Notes under the pieces: model-generated
The model's database searches: none
The model's input: the letters and a program-made list of their open reading frames with translations, nothing else
Told to the model about the DNA's origin: nothing
In this document: piece by piece, positions 18,636 through 26,941 of the stretch
Position numbering within the stretch: the stretch's first letter is position 1
Layout: each line of letters starts with the position of its first letter
Program-made: the position numbers and the translations under genes
Origin: DATLZU01 sp035573855
GTDB lineage: Bacteria; Nitrospirota; Nitrospiria; Nitrospirales; Nitrospiraceae
DNA length: 64,000 nt
Assembly (NCBI GenBank): GCA_035573855.1
Contig: DATLZU010000013.1
Span: forward strand, 65,036 to 129,035
Reading direction: 5' to 3'

Positions 18636-19670
18636 TTATTCTCGTTCCGCTTTTGCGCCCCGCTCCATCAAATCAGCAACCGCCTGACGGCAGGGCTTGC
18701 CTTCGAACAACACGGCATTGACTTCCCGCACGATTGGCATCTCGACGCCATACCGCTCCGCCAGGCCCAACGCCGCGCGCGCGGTGCGCACGCCTTCCGC
18801 CACGGCGTGCATGCCGCGCAGGATGCTCTCCAGCTTCTCGCCTTTCCCCAACCGCACGCCCACTGTGCGGTTCCGGCTAAGAGGCCCTGTGCAGGTGAGC
18901 ACCAAATCCCCGACTCCAGAGAGACCGTAGAACGTGCGCGGGTCCGCCCCCATGGCCACGCCCAGTCGGACCATCTCCGCCAGCCCGCGCGTCATCAATG
19001 CTGCCCGCGCGTTGTGGCCCAGCTCCAGGCCATCCACCACGCCGGCCGCGATCGCCATCACATTCTTGAGCGCTCCGCCAAGTTGGACGCCGATCAGATC
19101 ATGGTCGATATAGACCCGAAAGGTCGGCGACATCAGCAGCGCTTGATAGACCTTGACCGTCTCTTCACGATACCCGGCCAGGCAGACCGCCGTCGGCTGC
19201 CCGCGACTGACTTCAGCCGCGAAGCTCGGCCCGGAGAGAACCATCAGTTCACGGGTCGGCCCGGGCAGCACCTCGGTCATGACGTCGGTCATGACTTTGA
19301 GCGTGTCTTCTTCGACACCTTTCGTCGCGCTGATGATCGGCGTCGAGTCGGGTACGAGCGGCGCCATGTGGCACAACACCGTCCTGGCGACGTGGGACGG
19401 CACCGCGAACACGATGGCTTCGGCGCCGCGGACGGCCTCGTGCAATGAGTTGGTGGCCGTGACGTCCCCAGGCAGCTTGACGCCAGGCAGGAAAAGCGTG
19501 TTCTCGTGCTTCGTCCTGATCGCTTCGACCACTTCGAGCTCGTATGCCCACAGCCGGACAGCGGCGCCCTTCTGTGCCATATGCCATGCCAGCGCCGTCC
19601 CCCACGCGCCGGCGCCGATGACGCCGATAGTAGGCGTGCGCGCTTGTCGGTCTGTTGCGGTTGGTGCCAT
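18636..19670 (-). CDS. gpsA: Glycerol-3-phosphate dehydrogenase [NAD(P)+]
   Basis: 344 residues from MAPTATDRQARTP. The frame continues 43 codons upstream, but that part translates an intergenic palindromic element (ASPPILSSPIKGEVG) and is not protein. Rossmann motif GVIGAGAWGTALAW, catalytic Lys in GGALKNVMAIAAGVVDGL, and the substrate-binding segment around NARAALMTRGLAEM and FYGLSGVGDLVLTC. It reduces dihydroxyacetone phosphate to sn-glycerol-3-phosphate for phospholipid synthesis. Confidence 0.93.
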   Translation of the reverse strand: MAPTATDRQARTPTIGVIGAGAWGTALAWHMAQKGAAVRLWAYELEVVEAIRTKHENTLFLPGVKLPGDVTATNSLHEAVRGAEAIVFAVPSHVARTVLCHMAPLVPDSTPIISATKGVEEDTLKVMTDVMTEVLPGPTRELMVLSGPSFAAEVSRGQPTAVCLAGYREETVKVYQALLMSPTFRVYIDHDLIGVQLGGALKNVMAIAAGVVDGLELGHNARAALMTRGLAEMVRLGVAMGADPRTFYGLSGVGDLVLTCTGPLSRNRTVGVRLGKGEKLESILRGMHAVAEGVRTARAALGLAERYGVEMPIVREVNAVLFEGKPCRQAVADLMERGAKAERE

Positions 19671-20136
19671 CGCGCATCTCGCGGTTATTCCCACCTCCCC
19701 CTTGATGGGAGAGGAAAGGATGGGGGGTGAGGCGCAGGGCTGCTCGCCACCGGCGAGGAAACCGCGAGGATTATAGGAATGGGCTATGAACACTGTCAAC
19801 GAAGGAGATACCGTTTACCGACTCAGCCTGGCGAAAAAAGACAGATGAATTGCTTAAGGAATAGACCGGTGACTAGAGGGAACGGCGGCGCATCCACATA
19901 GTTCAGCGGCGAGCACGCAGGGGAACAGGCCTCGGATCGGCGCATGCCAAGAATGAGAAAGGATTGGGAGGAGAGCGGCTCTCTGTTATACGCTTGGATG
20001 GCACAGGGCTTGCTCAAGCCCATTCGGTCCCACATCGACTGCGCTCCGCCGTCATCCCGCGGAGCAGACGAATAGGAGGCCGTCGAAGGGTTGCGCTTCG
20101 TTCCCCAAAGGATCTGAAAACGTGGGAGTTCACACA
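19671..20136. other. Gene-free interval between gpsA and the beta-barrel gene
   Basis: 466 bp. Near gpsA it contains a C/T then G/A-rich palindromic element (19694-19732). The remainder has no credible ORF: the 104-codon minus-strand frame at 19823-20137 has no family features and poor composition. A purine-rich GGGAG lies about 10 nt before the ATG at 20137. No tRNA or clear terminator is seen. Confidence 0.6.
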
Positions 20137-20835
20137 ATGGCTACTCACTACCGCCGGCACGCACGAGGGCTTCCGATCGGGCTGGTCATGCTTGTTGCGT
20201 GCGTCATTCTTCCGCCGCTTGCGCATGGAGAAGCCTACATCGCCGGTCAGTTTGGGGTCACGCTGCCGCAGAGCTTGAGCGACGGCAAAATTACCACTCC
20301 GGGCTTTGCAGTTCTCTCGATCTCAGATCAGGCTTTGAAAAGCTCTCTCATGGGCGGAGTCAAGTTGGGCTTCTACCTGCCGCAAATCCGATGGTTCGGC
20401 TTCGAGACGGAGGTCTTCTATACGACTCCTCATATCAAGCAACAACCCATCACGTTCAAAGGGCCAGGTGGAAGCGCCACCGCCGACTTTCAGGGTCTCT
20501 ATAACCGAGTGATCACCTGGGCGCCTGTCAATGTGATGTTCCGATACCACAAGACTCGCCTCCAACCCTATGTTGGTATCGGTCCCGGCATTTTCTTCGC
20601 CCGTATCAAAGATCCGTCGGTGACGTCGGGAGACAATACGCAATCGAGCAACTGGAGAATCGGTGTGAACGCAGAGGCTGGTCTTCGGTATTACATTACA
20701 AGACGCTGGACAATGTTCGGGGAATACAAGTTCAATTATGCCCGCTTCGACTACAAGGACACGCCCAATCTGTTCGGCTTCAAGGCCGACTACACGGCCC
20801 ACATCGTCGCCTTCGGCCTGAGCTACCATTTCTGA
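20137..20835 (+). CDS. Outer-membrane beta-barrel protein (8-stranded OMP family)
   Basis: 232 residues from MATHYRRHARG; a GTG five codons upstream overlaps the ribosome-binding site and is rejected. Signal peptide to about residue 32 (LVMLVACVILPPLAHGEAY). The mature part alternates short hydrophobic strands and turns: GVKLGFYLPQIRWFGFETEVFY, LQPYVGIGPGIFFARIKD, EAGLRYYITRRWTMFGEYKF, and ends in aromatic SYHF, the classic outer-membrane C-terminal signature (segments partly quoted). No lytic or lipocalin motif. Function probably structural or adhesion; precise role unknown. Confidence 0.8.
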   Translation: MATHYRRHARGLPIGLVMLVACVILPPLAHGEAYIAGQFGVTLPQSLSDGKITTPGFAVLSISDQALKSSLMGGVKLGFYLPQIRWFGFETEVFYTTPHIKQQPITFKGPGGSATADFQGLYNRVITWAPVNVMFRYHKTRLQPYVGIGPGIFFARIKDPSVTSGDNTQSSNWRIGVNAEAGLRYYITRRWTMFGEYKFNYARFDYKDTPNLFGFKADYTAHIVAFGLSYHF

Positions 20836-20958
20836 TCCCATTCTGTTTGCCCCACGCCTTCCTCCCCTATTGGGACGAGAAATGACGGTGGGCAGACTGG
20901 CGATTCAACGTCTGTTCCGTGTAAGCTGTGGGTCCGTCACTTCCGAGGCAGAGGGTCG

Positions 20959-21330
20959 ATGAAGACCTGCGGCTCCTGCGGCCACCAGCTTCCGGAGATC
21001 AGCCGGTTCTGCACCCAGTGCGGCGCGCCGCTCAACGGCGCACCCGCCGTGGGCCTTTCCTCGTCGCCCGTATCCGTCAAAGAAGAGCTGAATATTCAGA
21101 TCCTCTACGTCATGGTGGCGCTGCTGCTCCTTGCGCTCATGTTTCCGCCGTGGGAAACTCCGCCGAGCCGACCGCCCGAATTTCTCGGTTTCCACTTCAT
21201 TCTTTCCCCGCCCGAACCCGAGGCCGTCGTGAGTCGCCTGTTGATGACGATTGAACTCGTCACCATCGCGATCGCGGGACTGTATGGTTCGTGGCTCTTC
21301 CGCAAGCGGGCGAATAGGAATAGCAAGTAG
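20959..21330 (+). CDS. Zinc-ribbon membrane protein
   Basis: 123 residues. N-terminal zinc ribbon with two CxxC knuckles (CGSCGHQLPEISRFCTQCG, residues 4-22), a linker, a hydrophobic helix at about 52-66 (ILYVMVALLLLALMF), an extracytoplasmic loop rich in Pro, then a second helix around 97-113 (IELVTIAIAGLYGSWLF) and a basic tail. This double-helix plus zinc-ribbon layout is common in small bacterial proteins of unknown function. Confidence 0.7.
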   Translation: MKTCGSCGHQLPEISRFCTQCGAPLNGAPAVGLSSSPVSVKEELNIQILYVMVALLLLALMFPPWETPPSRPPEFLGFHFILSPPEPEAVVSRLLMTIELVTIAIAGLYGSWLFRKRANRNSK

Positions 21331-21347
21331 CGGCTAGTAGGTAGCGA
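21321..21347. repeat. TAG-phased heptad repeat at gene end
   Basis: TAG recurs every 6-7 bp from 21315 to 21344, covering the stop codon of the zinc-ribbon gene. Confidence 0.35.
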
Positions 21348-21415
21348 GACAAACCATCTCAACCTCGGAGAGGAAAGGTCAAGAAGGGAGAGGTTCTGAT
21401 TTCTGACTCCGGAAC

Positions 21416-21450
21416 TGCTTGCTGCCAGCTACTCGCTGCTGGCTGTTCGC
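21416..21450. repeat. Heptad repeat, five units, adjoining a stop codon
   Basis: TGCTTGC, TGCCAGC, TACTCGC, TGCTGGC, TGTTCGC in exact 7-bp register. The array abuts the stop of the minus-strand arginine dihydrolase-like gene. It shares the TGCTGGC unit with the hslU-argB array at 37931. Confidence 0.55.
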
Positions 21451-22250
21451 TAGTCCAAGGCCAGCGTCAGGCACTTCGCCGCGCCGCCGGACTTCATGAA
21501 TTCGTCAAGGGGAACAGGGTGGGGTTCGTAGCCGCGGTCACGGAGGAGCGCCATCGTCTCCGGACAGCCGGCGGGCAACACGACGTGCTTGCCGACGCAC
21601 ACGGCGTTACAAGCGAATTTCAGCGCCTCGGCTTCCGGCACGACGAGCCGGCGCTCCGACGCGACCCGCTCGGCGATTGCCGCCTGCCCGTACCGATCGA
21701 ACGCGGGCGGATAATAGAGCAACTCGCCTCCGCTCAAGGGACAAAAGCACGTGTCGAGGTGATAGAATCGGCTGTCGATGAGTTCCACGGGAATAATTTC
21801 CCGTCCAAAAATCTCGCTCAAGCGGGAATAGCAACGGATGTCCGACCGTTGCCGGTAGCCGCCGAACCAGCCGTCGGGAAATCCCAGCAAATCCCCCGCG
21901 CCCTCGAAGTAGAGGCCTTTCTCCAGCGCGATGACTTCGTAGTCGTGCTCGCGGAACCATGCCTCAAAGTAGGGCTCCTCCCGCTGTCGTTCAGGATGCC
22001 GGAATCGGCTCGGCACCGCCCGCTTGCCGAGCACGACTCCCGCGTTGGCGGTAAACACGAGGTCCGGTAGGCCGGGCACCGGAGTCATCCGTTCGAGGGT
22101 AGCGCCGGCGTCTTGCTCCAGCACCGTCATCAGCTCGTGCCATTGCCGGTAGGCCCGCTCGCCGTCCACCGTGTTGGTCCGGCGCATCCAGGGATTGATC
22201 TCGTACTCGATCCGGAAATAATCCGGAGGGCACACCAAGAGCCGGCTCAT
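21450..22250 (-). CDS. Amidinotransferase-fold arginine dihydrolase-like enzyme
   Basis: 266 residues from MSRLLVCPPDYFRIEY; the open frame upstream of this ATG is the shadow of the next gene. It belongs to the DDAH/amidinotransferase pentein superfamily: VFTANAGVVLGKRAV, FEGAGDLLGFPDGWFGG, HLDTCFCPLSGGELLYYP, and the catalytic Cys260 in SGGAAKCLTLALD at the C-terminus. The start codon overlaps the stop of the upstream TIGR00300 gene by 4 bp (ATGA), so the two are translationally coupled. In cyanobacterial AgrE/ArgZ the same two domains form one protein that converts arginine via ornithine to proline. Here they are separate, which suggests arginine to ornithine plus ammonia; substrate is inference. 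Confidence 0.82.
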   Translation of the reverse strand: MSRLLVCPPDYFRIEYEINPWMRRTNTVDGERAYRQWHELMTVLEQDAGATLERMTPVPGLPDLVFTANAGVVLGKRAVPSRFRHPERQREEPYFEAWFREHDYEVIALEKGLYFEGAGDLLGFPDGWFGGYRQRSDIRCYSRLSEIFGREIIPVELIDSRFYHLDTCFCPLSGGELLYYPPAFDRYGQAAIAERVASERRLVVPEAEALKFACNAVCVGKHVVLPAGCPETMALLRDRGYEPHPVPLDEFMKSGGAAKCLTLALD

Positions 22251-23491
22251 CCTTTCCACCCCAACTCTCGCGCCAGTTCCCGCAGGAACGACGCGGCGTC
22301 CATCACTAGCCCGACGGCCTGAAAACTGCCTCGGTCGGCCAGCTTCGTCGGCACGGCCGGATTCACATCCACGCAGACCGTCGGGACTGTGGCGGGAAGG
22401 AGATTGCCCGTCGCCACCGCGTGCAGTGTGGACGCGACCAAAAGCGCCAGGCCCACACCGGGAATCGCCGCCCGCATCGCGGCCTGGGCGACAACCGAGT
22501 CCGTGATCACCCCAGGCAGCGGGCCGTCGTCCCGAATTGTGCCCGCCATGACGACCTGGACGCCTTGCCTCACACAGGCCGCCATGATTCCGCTCGTGAT
22601 CACGCCCGACTCCACCGCCGCCTTGATGCTGCCGATCGCGCGGATACGGTTGATGGTCCGCAAATGGTGTTCGTGCCCGTGCGGCACCGCCCGGCCGGCC
22701 GACAACGCGTAGCCGAGGGTCGTGCCGAAGAGATGCGCTTCCATGTCGTGCGCCGGGAGCGCGTTGCCGCAAAAGAGCACATGAATGAAACCCGACTCGA
22801 TCAGCCACGTCAGCGCATCGCGGCCGCCCGCATGGATGATCGCGGGCCCTCCGGCGAGCAAGACCTTGCACCCCTCGCGACCGTTCCTCATGCCCTCGCG
22901 CAACGCCTCCATCCGCCGCGCCACATCACGGATGATATGGCCATGCGGCCGTTCCGCCGAGACCTGCGACTCCATGAACCCGAACACGTCACGTTCTTTC
23001 GGCCGCACGAGCGGGATGATCCGCACGCCCTCGCGTCCCGTGACGATGAGGTCTCCTTTCTTCACGTCGGCCATCGGGATCGCGCGGGCCCGCGTCCGAT
23101 CGGCATCGACCCGGATCGCCACATCCATCTCGATGGCCTCCACGTCGACCCACACGCCGCGCAGTCGGACCTGCGTGGGCAAATGCGTCGTGGCGTAGAA
23201 GGTCTCGGGGAGGATCCCGTCGGCCGGCGCCGGCTCCAGCGTACAATCAGATTCCCGCTCTACCGCCGCGCCGTGTGGCTGGATCGCCTGGAGAATCTCT
23301 GTCAGCAGGTTGGCGGACGGCGCCGTGATCAGAATTTTTGCGCGGGACGGCTCCTCGCGCGTCTTGCCGATCCGGACTTCTTCGAGATCGAAGGTTCCGC
23401 CCAGCATCAGGATCGTGTCCAGCACCTTGGCCAGAATCAGCGAATCGATGATATGGCCATGCAAGACAACCGTCTCTTGGACATTGGACAT
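22247..23491 (-). CDS. LOR/SDH-domain ornithine cyclodeaminase-like protein (TIGR00300)
   Basis: 414 residues from MSNVQETVVLHGHIIDS; the GTG at 23500 is a poorer start. The N-terminal LOR/SDH bifunctional-enzyme conserved domain (ETVVLHGHIIDSLILAKVLD) is followed by a Rossmann-like part with VLLAGGPAIIHAGGRDAL and PTVCVDVNPAVPTKLADRGS. This is the same architecture as the C-terminal part of cyanobacterial AgrE, which forms proline from ornithine with release of ammonia. The gene precedes and overlaps the arginine dihydrolase-like gene. Together they could supply proline and ammonium from arginine. Activity inferred, family firm. Confidence 0.85.
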   Translation of the reverse strand: MSNVQETVVLHGHIIDSLILAKVLDTILMLGGTFDLEEVRIGKTREEPSRAKILITAPSANLLTEILQAIQPHGAAVERESDCTLEPAPADGILPETFYATTHLPTQVRLRGVWVDVEAIEMDVAIRVDADRTRARAIPMADVKKGDLIVTGREGVRIIPLVRPKERDVFGFMESQVSAERPHGHIIRDVARRMEALREGMRNGREGCKVLLAGGPAIIHAGGRDALTWLIESGFIHVLFCGNALPAHDMEAHLFGTTLGYALSAGRAVPHGHEHHLRTINRIRAIGSIKAAVESGVITSGIMAACVRQGVQVVMAGTIRDDGPLPGVITDSVVAQAAMRAAIPGVGLALLVASTLHAVATGNLLPATVPTVCVDVNPAVPTKLADRGSFQAVGLVMDAASFLRELARELGWKG

Positions 23492-23539
23492 AGGGATCAC
23501 CGTCTTGAGCGGGGGCTAGAGGTTAAAGGCCATATCTGT

Positions 23540-24589
23540 TTATCCCACTTTCATTAATTCTCTCAATACGTTCGTGGCGTAGGCACCGGGCGGCAACGCG
23601 AACGAAAGGAGGAGATCGCCGTCCTTCAGCGACCAATCCAGATCCACCAACTTGACCCGCAACGGCCGACGCTCGCCGCGGAACCCACAGGCTTTCGCGG
23701 CCTCGACGAGCGCCTCCGGTGTCATGCCCTCCGCCTCGACCACAGCGCGTTCGATGGCCCCCGGTTCGCCCGACGCCCAGGGCGCTCGCGACCCGAAAAG
23801 CGGCCCGGTCGGGCTGATCTCGAAGCGATCCGCCCGGGGTTGCTCCGCCGCGGCGTCTTCGACCGGAAAGCAAGCGCCGTTGTCGAGCTTCATCGCCCAG
23901 TCGCCCACCATGACGCGATCGAGCTGATCAAGCCGGCGGGCCAGCACCCGGTTGAAGAGATAAGATTGATAGGCATGCAGGTACCAGAGACGTTTGGAAC
24001 GACTCATCTTGGCCCGCCGCGCGCCGTCGGTCAGCAGAACGGCGCCCAGTCGGTGGTTGAGGCCGGCCTTGCCTTGCCGCTGCGGGCCGAAGTAATTCGG
24101 CACGCCGCGGCGCGCCAGTTCCTCCAGCACCAATGGCACAGTCGTTTCAGCGTGAGGGTGGACGCCACGGATGACGAGCCGAAAGGTGTTGCCGGCATGA
24201 TGTCCTGTCCGCAATCGATTCCGATGACGGCCGAGCACCTCCACCGAAAGCAGGTGCGCATCCGGCCTGATCCGCGCCACCTGCTCTGGTGTGACGCCGT
24301 GGATCGACACCATCTGGGTCGTGACGGCCCTGGCGTCCTTGAGGCCCGCGATGCCGATCGCCCGCGCTTTGACGCCGAGCACGGAGGAGAGTCGCAGCAC
24401 GAGTTCGGGGGTGGATAGGCCGCGCTTGGTCACGCGGAGATAAAGATGCTCGCCTTCGCCGCAGGGGAGATACAAGGGCCGTTCCTCGACGCGGAAATCC
24501 TCCGGCGTCGTCCGGATCCGTCCGCCGATGCCGGGTTGGGTCGTCGTCAAATAGGGTAAATCGCTCTGACTCTTAATGGTGCTTATCAT
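23540..24589 (-). CDS. truD: tRNA pseudouridine(13) synthase TruD
   Basis: 349 residues. The TruD signature is complete: GGRIRTTPEDFRVEE near the N-terminus, catalytic Asp in IAGLKDARAVTTQ, the GHHAGNTFRLVIRG segment and NYFGPQRQGKAGLNH, then YLFNRVLARRL. It makes pseudouridine at position 13 of tRNA-Glu. It follows the TIGR00300 gene on the same strand with about 48 bp between, with no obvious functional tie. Confidence 0.92.
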   Translation of the reverse strand: MISTIKSQSDLPYLTTTQPGIGGRIRTTPEDFRVEERPLYLPCGEGEHLYLRVTKRGLSTPELVLRLSSVLGVKARAIGIAGLKDARAVTTQMVSIHGVTPEQVARIRPDAHLLSVEVLGRHRNRLRTGHHAGNTFRLVIRGVHPHAETTVPLVLEELARRGVPNYFGPQRQGKAGLNHRLGAVLLTDGARRAKMSRSKRLWYLHAYQSYLFNRVLARRLDQLDRVMVGDWAMKLDNGACFPVEDAAAEQPRADRFEISPTGPLFGSRAPWASGEPGAIERAVVEAEGMTPEALVEAAKACGFRGERRPLRVKLVDLDWSLKDGDLLLSFALPPGAYATNVLRELMKVG

Positions 24590-24661
24590 ATCTTCTCAAC
24601 TGCGCGGAACTGGTCGCGCCGGGATATTCCGGAAGTTCCCCGCCAATCACAAGCGGTCCGG

Positions 24662-24670
24662 TGGTATACT
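24662..24670 (+). promoter_or_regulatory. Extended -10 promoter candidate
   Basis: TGGTATACT gives a TGn extended -10 with TATACT; the -35 region (around 24642) is weak. Start predicted near 24677, just before the EF-hand protein gene. Confidence 0.4.
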
Positions 24671-24688
24671 CTGGGCAAGCCGTTCACC

Positions 24689-25369
24689 GTGATCTACAAC
24701 CGCTCGACCCGCATGTTCCGATTATCGACCATCACGTTCCGTTCAGCGGTCATCCTACCACTGGCGCTGCATCTCGGGATACTTGCTCTGACCGCCTCTT
24801 CGGCCTGGGCCGACGACGTGTTCGTCTTGTTCACCCAGCACATCAGGCGTCAGGTCACCATCGACAAGCAGGCCTTCGCCATCGCCAGCACCTGCACCCA
24901 GTGGTTTTACCGGCGCGAGCAACGGAAGCCGACGCCGCCGCCGGTGCAAGGGGTGGCCTGGCGGCGCGATGCACCGTCCAAGACGATTTCTCTCGGCCGC
25001 ACGTTCTCGCCGGCCGACTGCGAGAGTCGCTATCCCGGCGGGTTGGGATCGGTGCGGGAAGACTTCAGCCGCACCCAATCTTCCTTGTCGCTGAGCCTCA
25101 CATTTTACGAATTTGCTCTGGTCGGCGACCGTGACGATGACGGACATTACAGCACGACCGAACTCCAGGACGTGCTTCACTCGCTCGAACTCGCCTTTGA
25201 CCCCGCATCAACCGCGGCCGCGCACGCGGCGGCGCTGACCGCCGCGTTCGATGCGCTCCACAAGGCAGGGGGGATGGAACGGCTTATGGCCGGCATGGGG
25301 ATCCTCTACGACAACGGCTATCGTTTGAGCGCGTCCGATCAAGCCGCGCTGAACCGGGTGATGGAATGA
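24689..25369 (+). CDS. Secreted EF-hand-containing protein of unknown function
   Basis: 226 residues from a GTG, or 218 from the ATG at 24713. A signal peptide (LPLALHLGILALTASSAWADD) directs it to the periplasm. An EF-hand loop is clear at residues 147-158: DRDDDGHYSTTE, with Asp at positions 1, 3 and 5, Ser at 9 and Glu at 12, followed by a helix. The rest (ITIDKQAFAIASTCTQWFYRREQ-like region and the Ala-rich C-terminus) is not recognised. It overlaps the next gene by 4 bp (ATGA), implying a coupled phosphoesterase partner. Confidence 0.65.
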   Translation: MIYNRSTRMFRLSTITFRSAVILPLALHLGILALTASSAWADDVFVLFTQHIRRQVTIDKQAFAIASTCTQWFYRREQRKPTPPPVQGVAWRRDAPSKTISLGRTFSPADCESRYPGGLGSVREDFSRTQSSLSLSLTFYEFALVGDRDDDGHYSTTELQDVLHSLELAFDPASTAAAHAAALTAAFDALHKAGGMERLMAGMGILYDNGYRLSASDQAALNRVME

Positions 25370-26211
25370 CGGCGTGGTTGATGCGCTGGCAAGAGCGGGC
25401 ACGGCTGTTTGTCGGTCACGTGATCAGCCGTCCTTCTCACCATCTCTTCAACCTCGTTCCGCAATGGGAAATCGGCCTGGACGAGGCGCAGGTCTCTCGG
25501 CTGACCGTGGTTCACAGCCCTCTCGCCGGCCGACGCGCGGTACAGATCAGCGATCTCCACCTCGACCGCTATCGACCGCGTCATGACTCGATCGTCCGGA
25601 CAATCGCCGGCTTGCGGCCCGACTGGATCTTCATCACCGGCGACCTGCTGAACGTGCCGGACGGCCTCCCGCACCTCTTCCGCTTTCTGTCCCAACTCAG
25701 AACGGTGGCCCCTGTGTATATGACGCTAGGCAACCACGACCATTACAGCGGCGTCCCGGTCGACCGGTTCTCGGAATTGGCGGACCGGCACAAACTCTCG
25801 CTGCTGGTGAATCAAACCGCCTTCGTCGCCGCAGGATCAGGGGAGCTGGCCATCGTCGGCGTGGACGATCCTTCCCTGCACCAGGCCGACCTGCAGTGTC
25901 TGCCTCCTCCATCTAAGGGGCGCTTTATTCTCCTGCTGGCGCACGCGCCCAACATTCTGGATCAGGTACAGCCGCATCACCGAATCGACCTGGCCTTGTG
26001 CGGACACAGCCACGGAGGTCAGTGGCGGGTGCCGTTCGTACCGCCCGTCTGGCTCCCGCCGGGTTGCAACGGCCGTCTGCACGGCATGTATGTGCGGAAC
26101 GGCCTCCGCCTTTACGTCAACCGCGGTCTTGGCTGGTCGGTTCTTCCAGCCCGCTGGAACTGCCCGCCCGAAATCCTTCTCCTCGAATGGACCGCCGGGG
26201 AAAAAGATTGA
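25366..26211 (+). CDS. Calcineurin-like metallophosphoesterase
   Basis: 281 residues. All five metal-binding blocks are present in order: ISDLHLDRY, FITGDLLNVPD, LGNHDHYSG, LLLAHAPNI and LCGHSHGGQW. This matches the YkuE/UDP-2,3-diacylglucosamine-hydrolase-like branch, which often acts on phosphodiesters at the membrane. There is no signal peptide, but a hydrophobic patch at the N-terminus could let it associate with membrane. Starts inside the end of the EF-hand gene (ATGA overlap). Substrate unknown. Confidence 0.85.
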   Translation: MTAWLMRWQERARLFVGHVISRPSHHLFNLVPQWEIGLDEAQVSRLTVVHSPLAGRRAVQISDLHLDRYRPRHDSIVRTIAGLRPDWIFITGDLLNVPDGLPHLFRFLSQLRTVAPVYMTLGNHDHYSGVPVDRFSELADRHKLSLLVNQTAFVAAGSGELAIVGVDDPSLHQADLQCLPPPSKGRFILLLAHAPNILDQVQPHHRIDLALCGHSHGGQWRVPFVPPVWLPPGCNGRLHGMYVRNGLRLYVNRGLGWSVLPARWNCPPEILLLEWTAGEKD

Positions 26212-26214
26212 AGC

Positions 26215-26847
26215 TCAGGTCATGCGTTCCAGCGCCTCCCGGGCCCGGCTGCGCACCGTCTGATCCCAGTCCTCTTTCATCACCTCGACCAGTTTCTCTT
26301 TGGCCTCTACCGCACGCAGTCGTCCCAACCCCAGCGCCGCGCAGCTCCGCACGTACGCATGGTCGTCCTCCAACGCCTTGAGGAGCAGGGGAATCACCGA
26401 CTTGTCCTGGAGAACGCCGAGATGGCTCGCTGCCATCCCGCGGATCTTATGCTGCTTGTCACCAACCGCCTTCCGCAGGGTGGTGGCGAACAGTTCCTTC
26501 AACGCCGGCGCCACGGGCTCCAGCCCTTCGAGCCGATACTCGTTGACTTCGATCATGGCGAAGGCCAGGTCGAGGCGTTTCTCCGGCGACGTCTCGCACT
26601 GGAAGGCCGCCATGAGACGTTCCCGCTCGCGTCGCCGGTGTCGCCGCCGCAGGATCGGACGGATCATCGCCCACAGGGTCGCCGCGAGGGCCAGCCCCAG
26701 CAGCGTGAAGGGAACGGCCTGCTCGACGAGGAGATCCTGCGTCTCGGGAGAAAGCCGCTTCCAGATCCAGACGAAGGCGACGACCGCTCCGAGGACGATC
26801 AAAATCGCCGTGAGGTTCGCTTGGCCGGTTTGGCTGCGCAGGCTCAT
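26215..26847 (-). CDS. Membrane-anchored HEAT-repeat protein
   Basis: 210 residues. One or two hydrophobic helices at the N-terminus (AILIVLGAVVAFVWIW and FTLLGLALAATLWAMI) are followed by a HEAT-like helical repeat region. Characteristic units are HKIRGMAASHLGVLQDKSVIPLLL and HAYVRSCAALGLGRLRAVEAKEKLVEVM (partly quoted), typical of PBS-lyase/HEAT modules that mediate protein contacts. Convergent with the phosphoesterase gene, only 3 bp apart. Confidence 0.75.
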   Translation of the reverse strand: MSLRSQTGQANLTAILIVLGAVVAFVWIWKRLSPETQDLLVEQAVPFTLLGLALAATLWAMIRPILRRRHRRRERERLMAAFQCETSPEKRLDLAFAMIEVNEYRLEGLEPVAPALKELFATTLRKAVGDKQHKIRGMAASHLGVLQDKSVIPLLLKALEDDHAYVRSCAALGLGRLRAVEAKEKLVEVMKEDWDQTVRSRAREALERMT

Positions 26848-26902
26848 GATGCCGCATCATAGGAGGGCCCCGCCGACCGCGTCAACGCGCCGCCAGGGCT
26901 CC

Positions 26903-26931
26903 TTGACAACCATACTAACTAGAACTATCAT
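26903..26931 (+). promoter_or_regulatory. Sigma-70 promoter of the marR-like gene
   Basis: TTGACA (26903-26908), 17 bp, TATCAT (26926-26931). The predicted start near 26938 lies only about 4 nt before the ATG at 26942, so the mRNA may be leaderless. The alternative ATG at 26930 falls inside the -10 and is unlikely. Confidence 0.6.
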
Positions 26932-26941
26932 GTGGCCAGCC

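Noticed and set aside
19671..19799. N-terminal extension of GpsA
   Set aside because: The extra 43 residues are a translated palindromic intergenic element; MAPTATDRQ is the credible start.
19823..20137. 104-codon minus-strand frame between gpsA and the beta-barrel gene
   Set aside because: No family features, odd composition, and it overlaps the beta-barrel leader region.
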